Source of the DNA: Pseudocercospora fijiensis CIRAD86
Lineage: Eukaryota; Ascomycota; Dothideomycetes; Mycosphaerellales; Mycosphaerellaceae
Reading direction: 5' to 3'
Assembly: GCF_000340215.1 (NCBI RefSeq)
Contig: NW_006921535.1
Location: 2,445,122 to 2,509,121, forward strand
Length of the DNA stretch: 64,000 nucleotides
This document shows, in pieces, positions 11,387-21,424 of the stretch. The notes under the pieces were generated by a model. That model was given only the letters and a program-made list of their open reading frames with translations. It searched no databases and had not been told where the DNA came from. A program made the position numbers and the translations under genes. Numbering within the stretch: position 1 is the stretch's first letter; each line of letters opens with the position of its first letter.

Positions 11387-12956
11387 ATGGACTTCGATCT
11401 GATTGTTAAGAATGGCACAATCGTGCGTCTGAACTCCACTCGATCAAAAGAAGGATGCATACATCTAACACATCCGCCAGGTCACAGCCTCAGAAGTTCT
11501 CCCACCCAACCTCGAAATCGGAATCAAAGCCGGCAAAATCTCATGCATAGGCACAGCCCTCCCAGCATCATCCCAGACCAAGATCATCGACGCAGAAGGA
11601 GCCTACATAACCCCCGGAGGCGTCGACTCACACGTTCACCTCGCACAAAAGAATTCCCCAACAGGAGACACATGGGAAACGGGATCCCGCTCCGCAATCG
11701 CAGGAGGAACAACGACCATCCTCGCCTTCGCCTCCCAACCCCGATCCGAAACCTCCTTACTCCCAACCCTCGAAGACTACCACAAGAAATCCTTGAACCA
11801 AAGTTACTGCGACTACGGCTTCCACTTCATCCTCACGAACCCGACTCCAGAAATCCTCGAGAAAGAATTACCCCTGCTGGCCGCGCGCGAAGGCATCACG
11901 TCTGTGAAGTTGTACATGACCTACGAAGCCATGAAACTCGACGACGGCGAGATTTTACGGATACTATTCGCGTGCAAAGAGTTAGGCATGACGACTATGA
12001 TCCACGCCGAATCCCACGATATGATTTCGCTCATAATCCAAGGTTTGGAGAAGAAGCGGAATACCGCGCCTTTCTTCCACAGTCTAGCACGGCCCCGGAT
12101 CGCGGAAGACGAGGCTTCGTATCGCGCCATTTCTTTGGCCGAGTTGGCGGATGCTCCCATGTTGATTGTACATATGAGTTCTGAGGTGGCGATTCGTCAT
12201 GTTCGGGATGCTCAGACGAGGTTATTACCCATACACGCCGAGACGTGTCCGCATTATTTATTCTTACTTTCGGAGAAGATCAAAGGAGAGGCTCACGATC
12301 ATTTTTCGGGAGCGAAGCATGTCTGTTCGCCGCCTTTGAGGCACGAAGTCAAAGATTTGGATGCTTTGTGGCAGAGTATTGCGAATGGGACGTTTACGAC
12401 GTTTTCTTCCGACCATGCGCCGGCGAAATATGATCATCCTGGTGGAAAGTTATTGGGGTTGATCGATGGGATTCCGAAGTTTTCGAAGATTCCGAATGGT
12501 TTGCCTGGGGTTGAGACGAGGGTGGCGTTGTTGTTTGGGCAGACGGAAGCGTGTAAGGAGCCTGAGGAGGCGAGGTTGAGTTTGCCGAGGTTTGTGCAAT
12601 TGACTGCGACGAATGCTGCCAAGTTGTACGGGCTGGATGGAAAGAAGGGCAGTATCGCGCCTGGGTATGATGCGGATCTGGTCATTTGGCATCCTGGCAA
12701 GACTGGCGCTTGCACAATCACGCAACCGATGCTTCATCATGATATTGATTACACGCCTTTTGAAGGTGTCGATGTCGGCAATTGGCCCAGATACACTATC
12801 TTGCGAGGTGAGGTGATCTACGACAAAGCGGAAGGTATCGTTGGTAAGATCGATTATGGCCAGTATTTGAAGCGTGGAAAGGGCCAGGTATTGGTTGGGA
12901 AGACTGGCAATATTCCTCGAGGTATGACTGAGGATGAGCGGAAATACTGGCGATGA
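11387..12956 (+). CDS. Dihydropyrimidinase / D-hydantoinase-like amidohydrolase
   Basis: A 12-codon first exon (11387-11422) is followed by a 58-nt GTGCGT...CAG intron with a CTAAC branch site and a second exon 11481-12956, giving 503 residues. Metal ligands of the cyclic amidohydrolases are all visible: H63-V-H65 in G-G-V-D-S-H-V-H-L, carboxylated-lysine candidate K155 (S-V-K-L-Y-M-T-Y), H187 (I-H-A-E), H243 (I-V-H-M-S-S) and D323 (S-S-D-H-A-P). These enzymes open dihydropyrimidine or 5-substituted hydantoin rings to N-carbamoyl amino acids. The D-carbamoylase-like neighbour transcribed away from it would complete conversion to a free amino acid. It ends 73 bp from the convergent antiporter gene. 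Whether the physiological substrate is dihydrouracil or a hydantoin cannot be read from sequence. Confidence 0.9.
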
Positions 12957-13029
12957 AATTTTTCTCTCCGGTCCACGCTGGCGAAGACTGTATGGCGCTG
13001 TCTCGTCCGTAGCGATGAACTTTAGCCGC

Positions 13030-14890
13030 TCAGGTGACATGGCGAGCATCAGAAATGATGCCCCATATGCCGAGCGGGTCGTTCTTGCCTGTATTTCTAC
13101 TTCGTTCCATTTCTTGTAGTCGCCTCACACGCTTGACCATCAAGCCAACCACGATGGGGCCAAGGAGTGTGCATAACAGGATTGCCCATGTTACGATCAG
13201 AAAGAGCTCAGATCCATTTTCCTCGTTTGAACCAAAAACACCACCGCTCTCTGCAACGCTCGAGATCAAGAAGCCTATCTCACCTCTTGCAACCATTGCG
13301 CTACCAAGCAAGGCGGCCGGGTAAAGTGACACAGGCTTCGGGACCCGTGATTGTTTGCCAGACGACGTCTCCCGACTCTCTGGAGATGTGGGTTGAGCAG
13401 GTGTGGACTGAGCAGTCTGCATTGTTGCATCTGATGTCGCAGCGGCCTTGCCGTTTCTGACAGGCCATGGCCAGCACTTCGACATGCTGTTTCTGAATCG
13501 CCTCGAGAGTGCTTGCAAGGGCACAACTGGTGTAGCGAAGCTGATCAAGAAAAGCCCGCAGATCAACTTGGCCAGCACCATCAACATGGTATAGACCAAA
13601 CCTCGCCAAATGACTGAACCAGTGAACATTTGTGTGATTGGAATTGCGAAGCCAATCGACGCGAAGAAGAAAGGCTTGAGAATGGTTTGAAGCGCGGGGC
13701 TATAGTATTTCTCGAACACAGCTATTCCTGTGAGATCCTCGTACGGGTCTGGGCGTGACCGGGAACACGTTTCGGTAGGTCGTACACTAGGTTCTGCGGG
13801 CGAAATGCCCTCTTTGATTGCTTGATCTAAGCTTCCATCGTCTTGTGATGTCACAGAAATGTTGGGGTTCGACCTTACATGTAGTTGGGGACTATCCTCC
13901 GTCGCTTGTGTGCACGACTGTTGTCCAGTAGCAGGAGGCTCCATTTCTTCGTTGGGGTTTGACATACGAAGTTCTTTGCAAAGGCCGTCCCACCATGATA
14001 TGGTCGCACCAGCAATATATGCAGCAAAGAGATTGGATGTTCCAGCGTAGCTCGCTGCAGCTACGAGTCCGGCCAACACCATGGCGTGAAGTACCAGAGC
14101 TACATTTTCTGTAGCAATCCACTTGTGCCTTCGCTCCGAGTTCTGGCTTCTGATCGCATTGTACAACTCTCTGGTAAGCGGTTTCAGTACCCACGCACAA
14201 ACGAGAGGCACAACTACCGCGAATGCGATCGAAACGAAGACTGGACGGATGACAGTGACAGCATTGAAGTCTGAGGATGTGCCGAGGCTTGAGACGATGC
14301 CGCTCATGACGAGGCCCACGATATCATCCATCATCGCGGCGCTCGACAATACCACGCCGAGGCGACTTGCAGCCAGACCGCTCGTGGACAGAATAGTGAA
14401 GGTAGTGCCCAAAGAAGTCGAACACAGCGCAGCGCCCGCAGCGAATGCCTGCACCGGCGCAACACCATTCACAAAACTGGGCAGGAGGAATGAGAGGCCG
14501 ATAGGAGCTGATATTCCAGTAAGAGCCACCAAAGAGGACAAGAAGAGATTGGACTTGAGTGTCTTGAGATCTGTAGATAGTCCGCCTATAAATAAATCGT
14601 TCAGCATAGATTGATGTCCATCACTGCATTTTCTGCCAACCTTCAAAGACAAGCAGAATCAGGCCAAGATAACCTATCTGCACAATGACATTCTGCGCAG
14701 CGACAGACAGCCAGTTTGCGCCTGGTTTGCCCCATGCTACTCCAATGGCAATCTGCCCGATCAGTCCGCAGAAGAAGAGTCGATCGAAAGCCCAATTCAC
14801 TGCATTCTGTAGGAGTAAGAAGGAAGTCAGGATCAGAATTGTAACAATATCTGGCTCATGATAGGAGAGTGCGGCGATGGTGGACGACAT
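13030..14890 (-). CDS. Cation/proton antiporter (CPA2, Na+/H+ exchanger domain)
   Basis: Exons 14641-14890 and 13030-14585 join across a 55-nt GTTGGC...TAG intron with a CTGAAC branch site, producing 601 residues. About a dozen hydrophobic segments are visible, with the family-typical A-L-C-S-T-S-L-G-T-T-F and M-M-D-D-I-V-G-L segments. The paired Asp of the latter is the expected ion-binding site. A long hydrophilic loop (roughly residues 300-370) and a second one before the final membrane segments are fungal features. Family role: exchange of Na+ or K+ for H+ across the plasma or an organellar membrane. The start codon lies 180 bp from that of DEG1, so the two share a short divergent promoter containing a long GA tract. 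Confidence 0.88.
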
Positions 14891-14909
14891 GGTCCATGGC
14901 GGAAAAAGA

Positions 14910-14911
<2 letters not shown>

Positions 14912-14946
<35 letters not shown>
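14912..14946. repeat. (GA)n microsatellite in a divergent promoter
   Basis: About 17 uninterrupted GA units lie 21 bp upstream of the antiporter ATG and 123 bp upstream of the DEG1 ATG. On the antiporter strand it is a CT tract, a common fungal promoter/5' leader element near transcription starts. Confidence 0.95.
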
Positions 14947-14947
<1 letters not shown>

Positions 14948-15069
14948 AAAGCCAGGAAAGGAATTGCATTTGACTCAGTGCCATTTCAGGCCACCGTCAA
15001 ACTTCTGCCCATCCAAGGACCAGCACGACTTCGACTCGTGGAAAATATCCATCATGCACAAATCCTAAC

Positions 15070-16806
15070 ATGAGGCATCTGCCTCTTCTCCGACGAATCA
15101 ACACGCCATTCCACCTCACCCTGCGACCCTCCCCCTCAAAATTCCACACAACCCAAATCCAAACAATCAAACGCCTCCCCTTCAACATGACTAGTCCGAC
15201 CGACTACACATCCTGGACGAACGCCGACCTCATCGCACGCGTAACGCACCTCGAAAACCAACTCCGCACCCAGACCCTCTCCCATCATCACACCCCACCC
15301 CAAAAGAAGAAAAACCCCCCCAAAAAACCCTCCAAACCCTTCGACCCCTCACGTTACAACACCCGTCTCATCGCTTTGAAATTCGCATACCTGGGAGGCA
15401 ACTACAATGGGTTCGAACATCACAATAACAACACGACGCCTTTGCCGACGATTGAAGAGGAATTGTGGAAAGCTTTGAATAAGACCAAGTTGATATTTCC
15501 GGAATACAAGGTTGGGGAAAGCGGAGGGGGAGATGTTTCTTGGGAGGGAGTGGAGTATAGTAAGTGCGGGAGGACGGATCGGGGAGTGAGTGCTTTTGGA
15601 CAGGTTATTGGGTTGAGGGTTAGGAGTTCGAGACCGAAAGAGAAGGAGAAAGTGGAAGTGAACGTGGTGGTGGAGGAGGAGGAGAGTGTTGGGTCAGATG
15701 CTGAAGTGGAAGTGGAAGAGAAAGAGAAAGAGTGGGATCACATTCGAGATGAATTGCCATATATCCAACTCCTAAACCGAGTTCTGCCTCCTGATATCCG
15801 AGTGCTGGCTTGGTGTGCTGATCCTCCCGAAGATTTTTCTGCGAGGTTTAATTGCAAAGAGAGAAGGTACAGGTACTTCTTCACAAACCCTGCATTCGTC
15901 CCTTTACCTGGATGCAAACACAAGTCTGAAAATGAACGGCCGGGAGAAGGCTGGCTAGACATCGAGGCCATGGACCAGGCGGCGAAGAAGTATGAAGGTC
16001 TGCATGATTTTCGGAATTTGTGCAAAGTGGATCCTAGCAAGCAGATTGCGGATTTCTCCAGAAGGATCTTCCATGCTGGCATTCATGAGGTGCAATCGCA
16101 GGGAGGAAGCGTCGTCGACCCATCATCGCCCAAGCTCTTCTACTTTGAAGTGAGAGGGAGTGCTTTCCTCTGGCATCAGGTCCGACATCTGGTTGCAGTG
16201 CTTTTCCTTGTCGGGCAAGGATACGAGAGTCCGAGTATTGTCGATGAGCTCCTGGATATTGGAAAGACACCTGCGAAGCCTCATTATGAGATGGCTAGCG
16301 ATATTCCACTCGTGCTCTGGGATTGCATATTTCCAAGCGCGGAAGAGGTCGCTAGGGCAGATCATGCTGACGGTGAAGCTGATCAGCCAAGCTATACTGA
16401 TGCCCTGGACTGGATCTATGTTGGTGACGACATTGGTGGTCGAGACCCAGCTAAGCGCTCGACAACCGGTGTTGAAGATGGCAAGTACGGTCGCAATGGC
16501 ATTATGGATGAGCTCTGGGCGCTATGGCGACAGCGCAAGATGGACGAAGTGCTTGCCCGCAGTTTAATGGACGTTGTTGCATCGTCGGGCCACCAGCCGG
16601 ATGCAGCAAAGCTGTCGTCTGCAGTTCTCGCAGAGAAGAGTGCCCGCCTCTATGATGGAGGACCAGTGCCTCGAACGGTGGGTCCGTACACGCCTTTGAT
16701 GCAGCGTGAGCGCATGGAGACTCCCGAAGTCGTGAATGCCAGATACGCAGCTCGTAAAGGCCTGGATAGAAACTCCCAGCCCACGCCGACATCAATGAAT
16801 AGGTAG
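15070..16806 (+). CDS. DEG1: tRNA pseudouridine(38/39) synthase DEG1/PUS3 family
   Basis: An uninterrupted 578-residue frame from ATG 15070. The TruA-family catalytic motif K-C-G-R-T-D-R-G-V-S-A-F is present, with catalytic Asp at residue 170. Other family segments follow: L-N-R-V-L-P-P-D-I-R, F-S-A-R-F-N-C-K-E-R-R-Y-R-Y and the F-L-W-H-Q-V-R-H region. The enzyme isomerises U38/U39 in tRNA anticodon arms. An acidic Glu/Lys-rich insertion (about 190-222) splits the catalytic domain. The first 39 residues are basic, Ser/Thr-rich and lack acidic residues, like a mitochondrial presequence; a second ATG follows at 15187, so alternative starts could give two compartments (inference). A coiled segment follows the second Met, then a Lys/Pro-rich linker. 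It ends 124 bp from convergent GPI15. Confidence 0.92.
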   Translation: MRHLPLLRRINTPFHLTLRPSPSKFHTTQIQTIKRLPFNMTSPTDYTSWTNADLIARVTHLENQLRTQTLSHHHTPPQKKKNPPKKPSKPFDPSRYNTRLIALKFAYLGGNYNGFEHHNNNTTPLPTIEEELWKALNKTKLIFPEYKVGESGGGDVSWEGVEYSKCGRTDRGVSAFGQVIGLRVRSSRPKEKEKVEVNVVVEEEESVGSDAEVEVEEKEKEWDHIRDELPYIQLLNRVLPPDIRVLAWCADPPEDFSARFNCKERRYRYFFTNPAFVPLPGCKHKSENERPGEGWLDIEAMDQAAKKYEGLHDFRNLCKVDPSKQIADFSRRIFHAGIHEVQSQGGSVVDPSSPKLFYFEVRGSAFLWHQVRHLVAVLFLVGQGYESPSIVDELLDIGKTPAKPHYEMASDIPLVLWDCIFPSAEEVARADHADGEADQPSYTDALDWIYVGDDIGGRDPAKRSTTGVEDGKYGRNGIMDELWALWRQRKMDEVLARSLMDVVASSGHQPDAAKLSSAVLAEKSARLYDGGPVPRTVGPYTPLMQRERMETPEVVNARYAARKGLDRNSQPTPTSMNR

Positions 16807-16930
16807 GTAGGCAGCCATCAACCACCCGTAAGTCCCTCACGCCTTCGGCTCGTACAAACAAGCCCTCGCTCCCCTCCATACTTGTTCCAAAACCTCCCTT
16901 CGTGGCAGAATAGTCTATAGTTTAAAAAAA

Positions 16931-17551
16931 TCAGCAATCAAGATCCGATCCCAAGAAAGCTACTTCATCCTTCCTGCTGTAACTCACCGGGAACACAACA
17001 ACAACAACCCCCTCCTCCTCCCCCTCAATAACAATACACAAATAAAACCTGACCTCAAACCCTTGAAACGCCTCATGAATCCAAATATCCTGAATACTCG
17101 AACGGGGAATAAACCTCGTATTCCCACCAGTCCAGAAATAACGATTCGAAGAAGTCGTAGTCTGCACCCCCAACCCTCGAATCACAAGCAACGACTCCTC
17201 CGTATACCCCTTCCTCGAAACCATCCAGACGACAACCGCACAAATCAGAAATCGAGCCGGTCGCGTGAGTCCGCGGAAATGGTCGAGGAAAAGTGGGAAG
17301 TGATAATAGCACGACCAGGGATTTTTCGGGAGGAAGACGGCATGGCCCGGGAATGCGAGGTGGGATTCTCGGAGGAGAGTTGTGGTGACGAATGCTGCTG
17401 CGAGGATGCGGAGGAGGATGGAGATTGTGCGGAGAGCTTTTGTGGTGAGGGTTTGGGATGTGGAGCGGGTTGAGACTGTGTAGAGGACTGTTGTTGGGGT
17501 TGGGCGACGTGTTGTGAGCATTTTTTTGGGGGGTGTTGGTTGATGTCGCAT
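16931..17551 (-). CDS. GPI15: GPI N-acetylglucosaminyltransferase subunit PIG-H (GPI15)
   Basis: A 206-residue single-exon frame from ATG 17551. Two hydrophobic segments (around residues 42-61 and 100-112) are followed by the conserved PIG-H C-terminal domain: E-E-S-L-L-V-I-R-G-L-G, then F-I-P-R-S-S-I-Q-D-I-W-I-H-E-A-F-x-G-F-E-V-R-F-Y-L. PIG-H is a small subunit of the ER complex that adds GlcNAc to phosphatidylinositol, the first step of GPI-anchor synthesis. Length agrees with fungal orthologues (about 190-230). An earlier ATG-proximal basic Thr/Pro-rich stretch may be partly untranslated, since a second Met lies at codon 11. Confidence 0.85.
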   Translation of the reverse strand: MRHQPTPPKKMLTTRRPTPTTVLYTVSTRSTSQTLTTKALRTISILLRILAAAFVTTTLLRESHLAFPGHAVFLPKNPWSCYYHFPLFLDHFRGLTRPARFLICAVVVWMVSRKGYTEESLLVIRGLGVQTTTSSNRYFWTGGNTRFIPRSSIQDIWIHEAFQGFEVRFYLCIVIEGEEEGVVVVVFPVSYSRKDEVAFLGSDLDC

Positions 17552-18008
17552 TGGGATGAGATGAGATTGTTTGGAGGTTTATCATATGGATGGAAGTCGC
17601 GGGTCGCCTGCAGGCTGGGGTCTCATTGGCACGGTCTGGTCCGTCGCTAGAATAACGCGTCCGAGCTTTGGGCAGCGCTTGAGTCGTTCACACAAATCGC
17701 CCGAAGTGGTGCTCATCCAAATCTCTCAGACAAATCGAATAGCGGATGGCGACAGCGAGTGGAATGCGAAAAGACTTCATTATAATTCAATCTTTCATGA
17801 TCCGTCATTATCTGGTCTCAATTCCTCAAGCCCCGTCTTGAGACTAATCATTAGAAGATTCATGCTGACCTAGGCGCAAGCTCGTCTTGTCTTGCTCCAC
17901 CTGAATGCCTTGTTATGCGCTGTACAAGTCCCTATCGCTGAACGCCTCGCTAAAATCAAATGTCTAATTACAACCATGATGCATGCCCTGGGTTATCTAT
18001 TCTGATCG
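17552..18008. other. Intergenic region upstream of GPI15
   Basis: Contains the GPI15 promoter and the 3' flank of the arylsulfotransferase-like gene. No coding frame or repeat stands out. Confidence 0.4.
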
Positions 18009-20056
18009 TCATAATCTGGTTGACGATGTTGATGCGTTGCTTAACAACCGGTAGTGGCCTTTGCGCCATCGAAGCGGGCCCGCTGATGGGGTTCCTGTTT
18101 TCCAAGAGAGATATCGACGATATGCTTCCAGAAGGATATAGATCGTTAGTGCGGTACACACCGCAATGATGAGTATGTTCATAGGTGATAAGTTGGTGAT
18201 CTCATGCGGTAGGCTTGCCGAAACCGCGGGCATATGAGAAGCCACCACACCCCGATCGATGACACGGCTGGTACCGTATGGCAGACGTCGTCCTTTTTCG
18301 TCCAAGGCGATTACCCGCAGGTATCGTGAATCTCCAACAGCGTCCGGCAGTAATATAGAGGCTTCGAAGTCTTCTTTGCGCGCCACGACGAGATCTTCCC
18401 ATGGTTTCTCATCTTCTGTATTTCTTTCTGAGCATTGCAAGACCCATTTGGCGACCTCGGTGGCGCCGTTCCATGAAACGTAAATCTCTGCGTCATCGTC
18501 GCTGATATCGACTGCAGGAGGCACTTCAGGCATGCCAACCCACGGAAATTTGTAGGATCGGTAACTTTGAATGTCGCCTCGCTCCCAAGAAGTAGTCGCT
18601 CCGTAGTGCACGTCGCACAGAACGGTACCATCGGCATCGAATTCTGTCCAGACCGCATTGAGCCCAAAACCAACGAAGACCTTGGGATCCTGTCCTGGGC
18701 CTTGAGGCAATATCTGCATTGAGCCTTGGGATGACGACCGTACGTTCTGTGGGTTCTCGTACGACTTGACTACACGCACAGTGTAGTCAGGGTTCGTGCC
18801 ATTGTTTTCCAAGACTTTTTTCATATTCAAATCATGCTCGCCCTCCACATTCACTCCTGATTGCCGCGTGGTCCTAGTCGATTCGGTCGGGAACGTGACC
18901 TCCAGCAGTAATCCTCGAGATAAGGGCATGCCATATTCGTAGTGCTGATCTTCGGCGGCATTATCAAAGAGTGTGATCAACTTCGTAACGTATCCGTCGC
19001 GTTCTCGTGGCGGCGTATACATATTCGGGAATGTGTCGACAGGCAGAAATCTCGCATCATGCTGCCATGCGAAGTTGGTTGCGTTGCCACCGCTCAAATC
19101 CATAAAATCGTTAAGCTTCCCTCCCAGAGTCCAAATGGTCTCGCTGGTCTTGCCATCGATATAGGCAATGCTGTGAGGATATCTGGCAGAGATCAGGTAG
19201 TTACCGAGATCATCTTTCTCAATGCTGTTTAGGTGAAACCAGTCAAACGGGTCATTTCGTGAGCCGCCAGGCCCTATGCCTCGATAAGTTGCTGTAATAT
19301 CGATATGTTCTGATGCTCGCCATTGGTATACCAGGTCGCCAGTATCGATGCTGATCTCTTGGAAAAGGCAATCCCAGATGTACGTCGGATCGTCAGGCCG
19401 CTCGGGATCAGGCTCGTAACCTGGAAATGTTGTCACGTCATGTTCGGTGATTTCGTACATGGTCATCAGGGCGGTGCCTTGGTTGGTGATTAGAAACTCG
19501 TGGAGATCTGCAGAAAGGCCGCCTGCGGCTCCTACGCGATGCACAATGTCGTATGAAGCATTGAGCTGTTACTCGTCAGTGCCCCAGTCGCATGCCTGTA
19601 CGTCACTGTGCTCACCATGTAATAGAATCCCGAGCCATGTCCGCGGACGCGATCATCACCAAGCCAAAAGGTCAGATAATCTTCTCCCTGGTATCGCTGC
19701 ACCATGAAATCATATGCCTGACCACCGAACTTGTTATCGAAGTGCTTTGCCCAGACAAGGTTTCCTCTCTCGTCCAGCAGCATAGGTCCAGGGTTTGGAA
19801 TTCCCCATCCTCGTGGAGTGATGAAGTATAACGATCCATCATTGCACCTCGGATGCCATTGCAGGAAGTTGGTTTGTGGTGAGTTCACGCCTTCTGCTGT
19901 GATATAGCTGCGCGTCGGGTAGTAGCCAAATGTGCCGTTGTCGATGGCTTGGTCGTAGGCAGGCGGTGCTTCTGGCACGGTGTCAGTGCGAAGCGCAAGA
20001 GCAGTCGCATGTTGGCATAGCGAAAATTGGCAGAGGAAGCGCCAGAAGCCGTTCAT
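18009..20056 (-). CDS. Arylsulfotransferase (ASST)-like membrane protein
   Basis: Exons 19616-20056 and 18009-19565 join across a 50-nt GTGAGC...CAG intron, giving 665 residues from ATG 20056. The N-terminus (about 20 residues) is weakly hydrophobic and may be a signal peptide. The body carries features of the fungal ASST-like beta-propeller family: G-P-M-L-L-D-x-x-G-N-L-V-W, F-x-L-N-S-I-E-K-D-D-x-G-N-Y-L-I-S-A-R, T-I-W-T-L-G-G and F-A-W-Q-H-D-A-R-F. Bacterial relatives move sulfate between phenols without PAPS; the fungal proteins are uncharacterised. One strong transmembrane helix near the C-terminus (N-I-L-I-I-A-V-C...) precedes a basic tail, so a lumenal or extracellular propeller with a short cytosolic tail is likely. 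Confidence 0.85.
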
Positions 20057-21424
20057 GGAGGCGGTTCCTGAAGTATTCTATGGGCCAGATGCGATTGCGG
20101 CTCGAAGATAACTGGCCGGCAGCACAGGATTGCAGATGGCGAGAAGCATGTGTAGGTGGTGAAGCAGCGAAGTCGAGTGGAATTGTGCGAGACGACGTCA
20201 AACAATCGGAGTAGTATTCTAGGCCCGGTCGGCAATGGCAATGGCAATGGCAATGGCATGCAGTGCGCAGTGGGGTGGCTCGTAGTGTCTCAGTAATGTC
20301 CCAACTGGGCCAAGTGCCAGGCTTCCGGTGAACCATGCACTAGGTAGGCGCTAGGCGAGAGGAGTCGACAAGTGTCCAGTGGACGCCAATGCTTGGCCAG
20401 CGTTGAGGATGTTGCAAGCGTGCAGAAGAGGTTTCTGAGGCGGAGGAAAGTGCAGTGCTGTATGCCTGCCTCACCGGTATAGTGGGATAGTGAAACAGCA
20501 AGAGCAATGGAGCATGCGTCACCGCCGCGCAAACGACGATTCCAGGTTAAGCGGAGCGGAGCTGCTGCCGCGCAAGGACTGACGTCGTCTGCTCGCACGG
20601 GCCACGCCATGACATCTAGCTTATTAACGTTAGCAGCTTCGAAGGAAGGCGAGCGCGCGAGCACAGCGCCAAAAAAGAACGAGTCGTGTGCGTCGCGGGT
20701 GTGGAAGCTGCGCCGTGTCTTGGCGGGGGCGGCAAATGCAGCCTGACGGCCTGATTCCACCTGGTATTCTACGGTATGTAGTACGTACCGAGGCTACCTA
20801 TCATAGAATAGCATTAGCCATTCCACGTTCCTGCACAGGGCCACAGGTGCCATCGTGCCTGATGCCAGCAGCAAGACTTTTGGCCAAAGCCTGGCCGCGA
20901 CGGGCGCAACTGCTGCTCATTGCTCAATGCCCGCCCAGACAGGATCCGATCTGATAAAATAAGCTGTACATGCACGTGAGCATGTGTACCTTCACTGCCA
21001 TTGCCGAGCCGACCGGAGCCTCACGTCCTGAGTGCCTGTGCAGTCACATGTAACATGTGGCACTGTGCTGCGACAAGAAAAGCATCCCAGAAGCGCTCGT
21101 GTCAGCGCACGGGTGTGTCGGTATCAATGGCAAACCCACCACGCGTCCAACCAGGTGCCAACCAAATTCCAACGAATGCACCTCACAACCAGCGCTCGAT
21201 CCATGATCCATGAAAGGTGTATTCAAGCTTCAATATGATTCCCCCAAGGTCCCAGCACACCGCACCTCACTCGTAACTGTCCACTCGTTCGGCGCTCTGA
21301 CTGCTGAACCATATTGTTATTATACTCTTGGTGCCCAAAGTACAGCACGAGCATCCATCCTGTGCCCTCCTCGCTACCTGCATGCCTGAGATCGACCCCC
21401 CCAGGCAGAACAAATGAAATCCGC
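20057..21424. other. Intergenic region with a hexanucleotide microsatellite
   Basis: It holds the promoter of the arylsulfotransferase-like gene and the 3' flank of the RGS-LOV gene. Frames up to 156 codons exist (20290-20760) but lack motifs, hexamer consistency or plausible starts. A (GGCAAT)4 tract lies at 20231-20258. Confidence 0.4.
20231..20258. repeat. (GGCAAT)4 microsatellite
   Basis: Four and two-thirds perfect copies of GGCAAT lie 175 bp upstream of the ASST-like start codon. Confidence 0.9.

Noticed and set aside
12450..13049. 199-codon minus-strand frame opposite the hydantoinase
   Set aside because: Antisense shadow of a strongly conserved coding exon.
20290..20760. 156-codon minus-strand frame
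   Set aside because: No family features, and the region looks like promoter and spacer.
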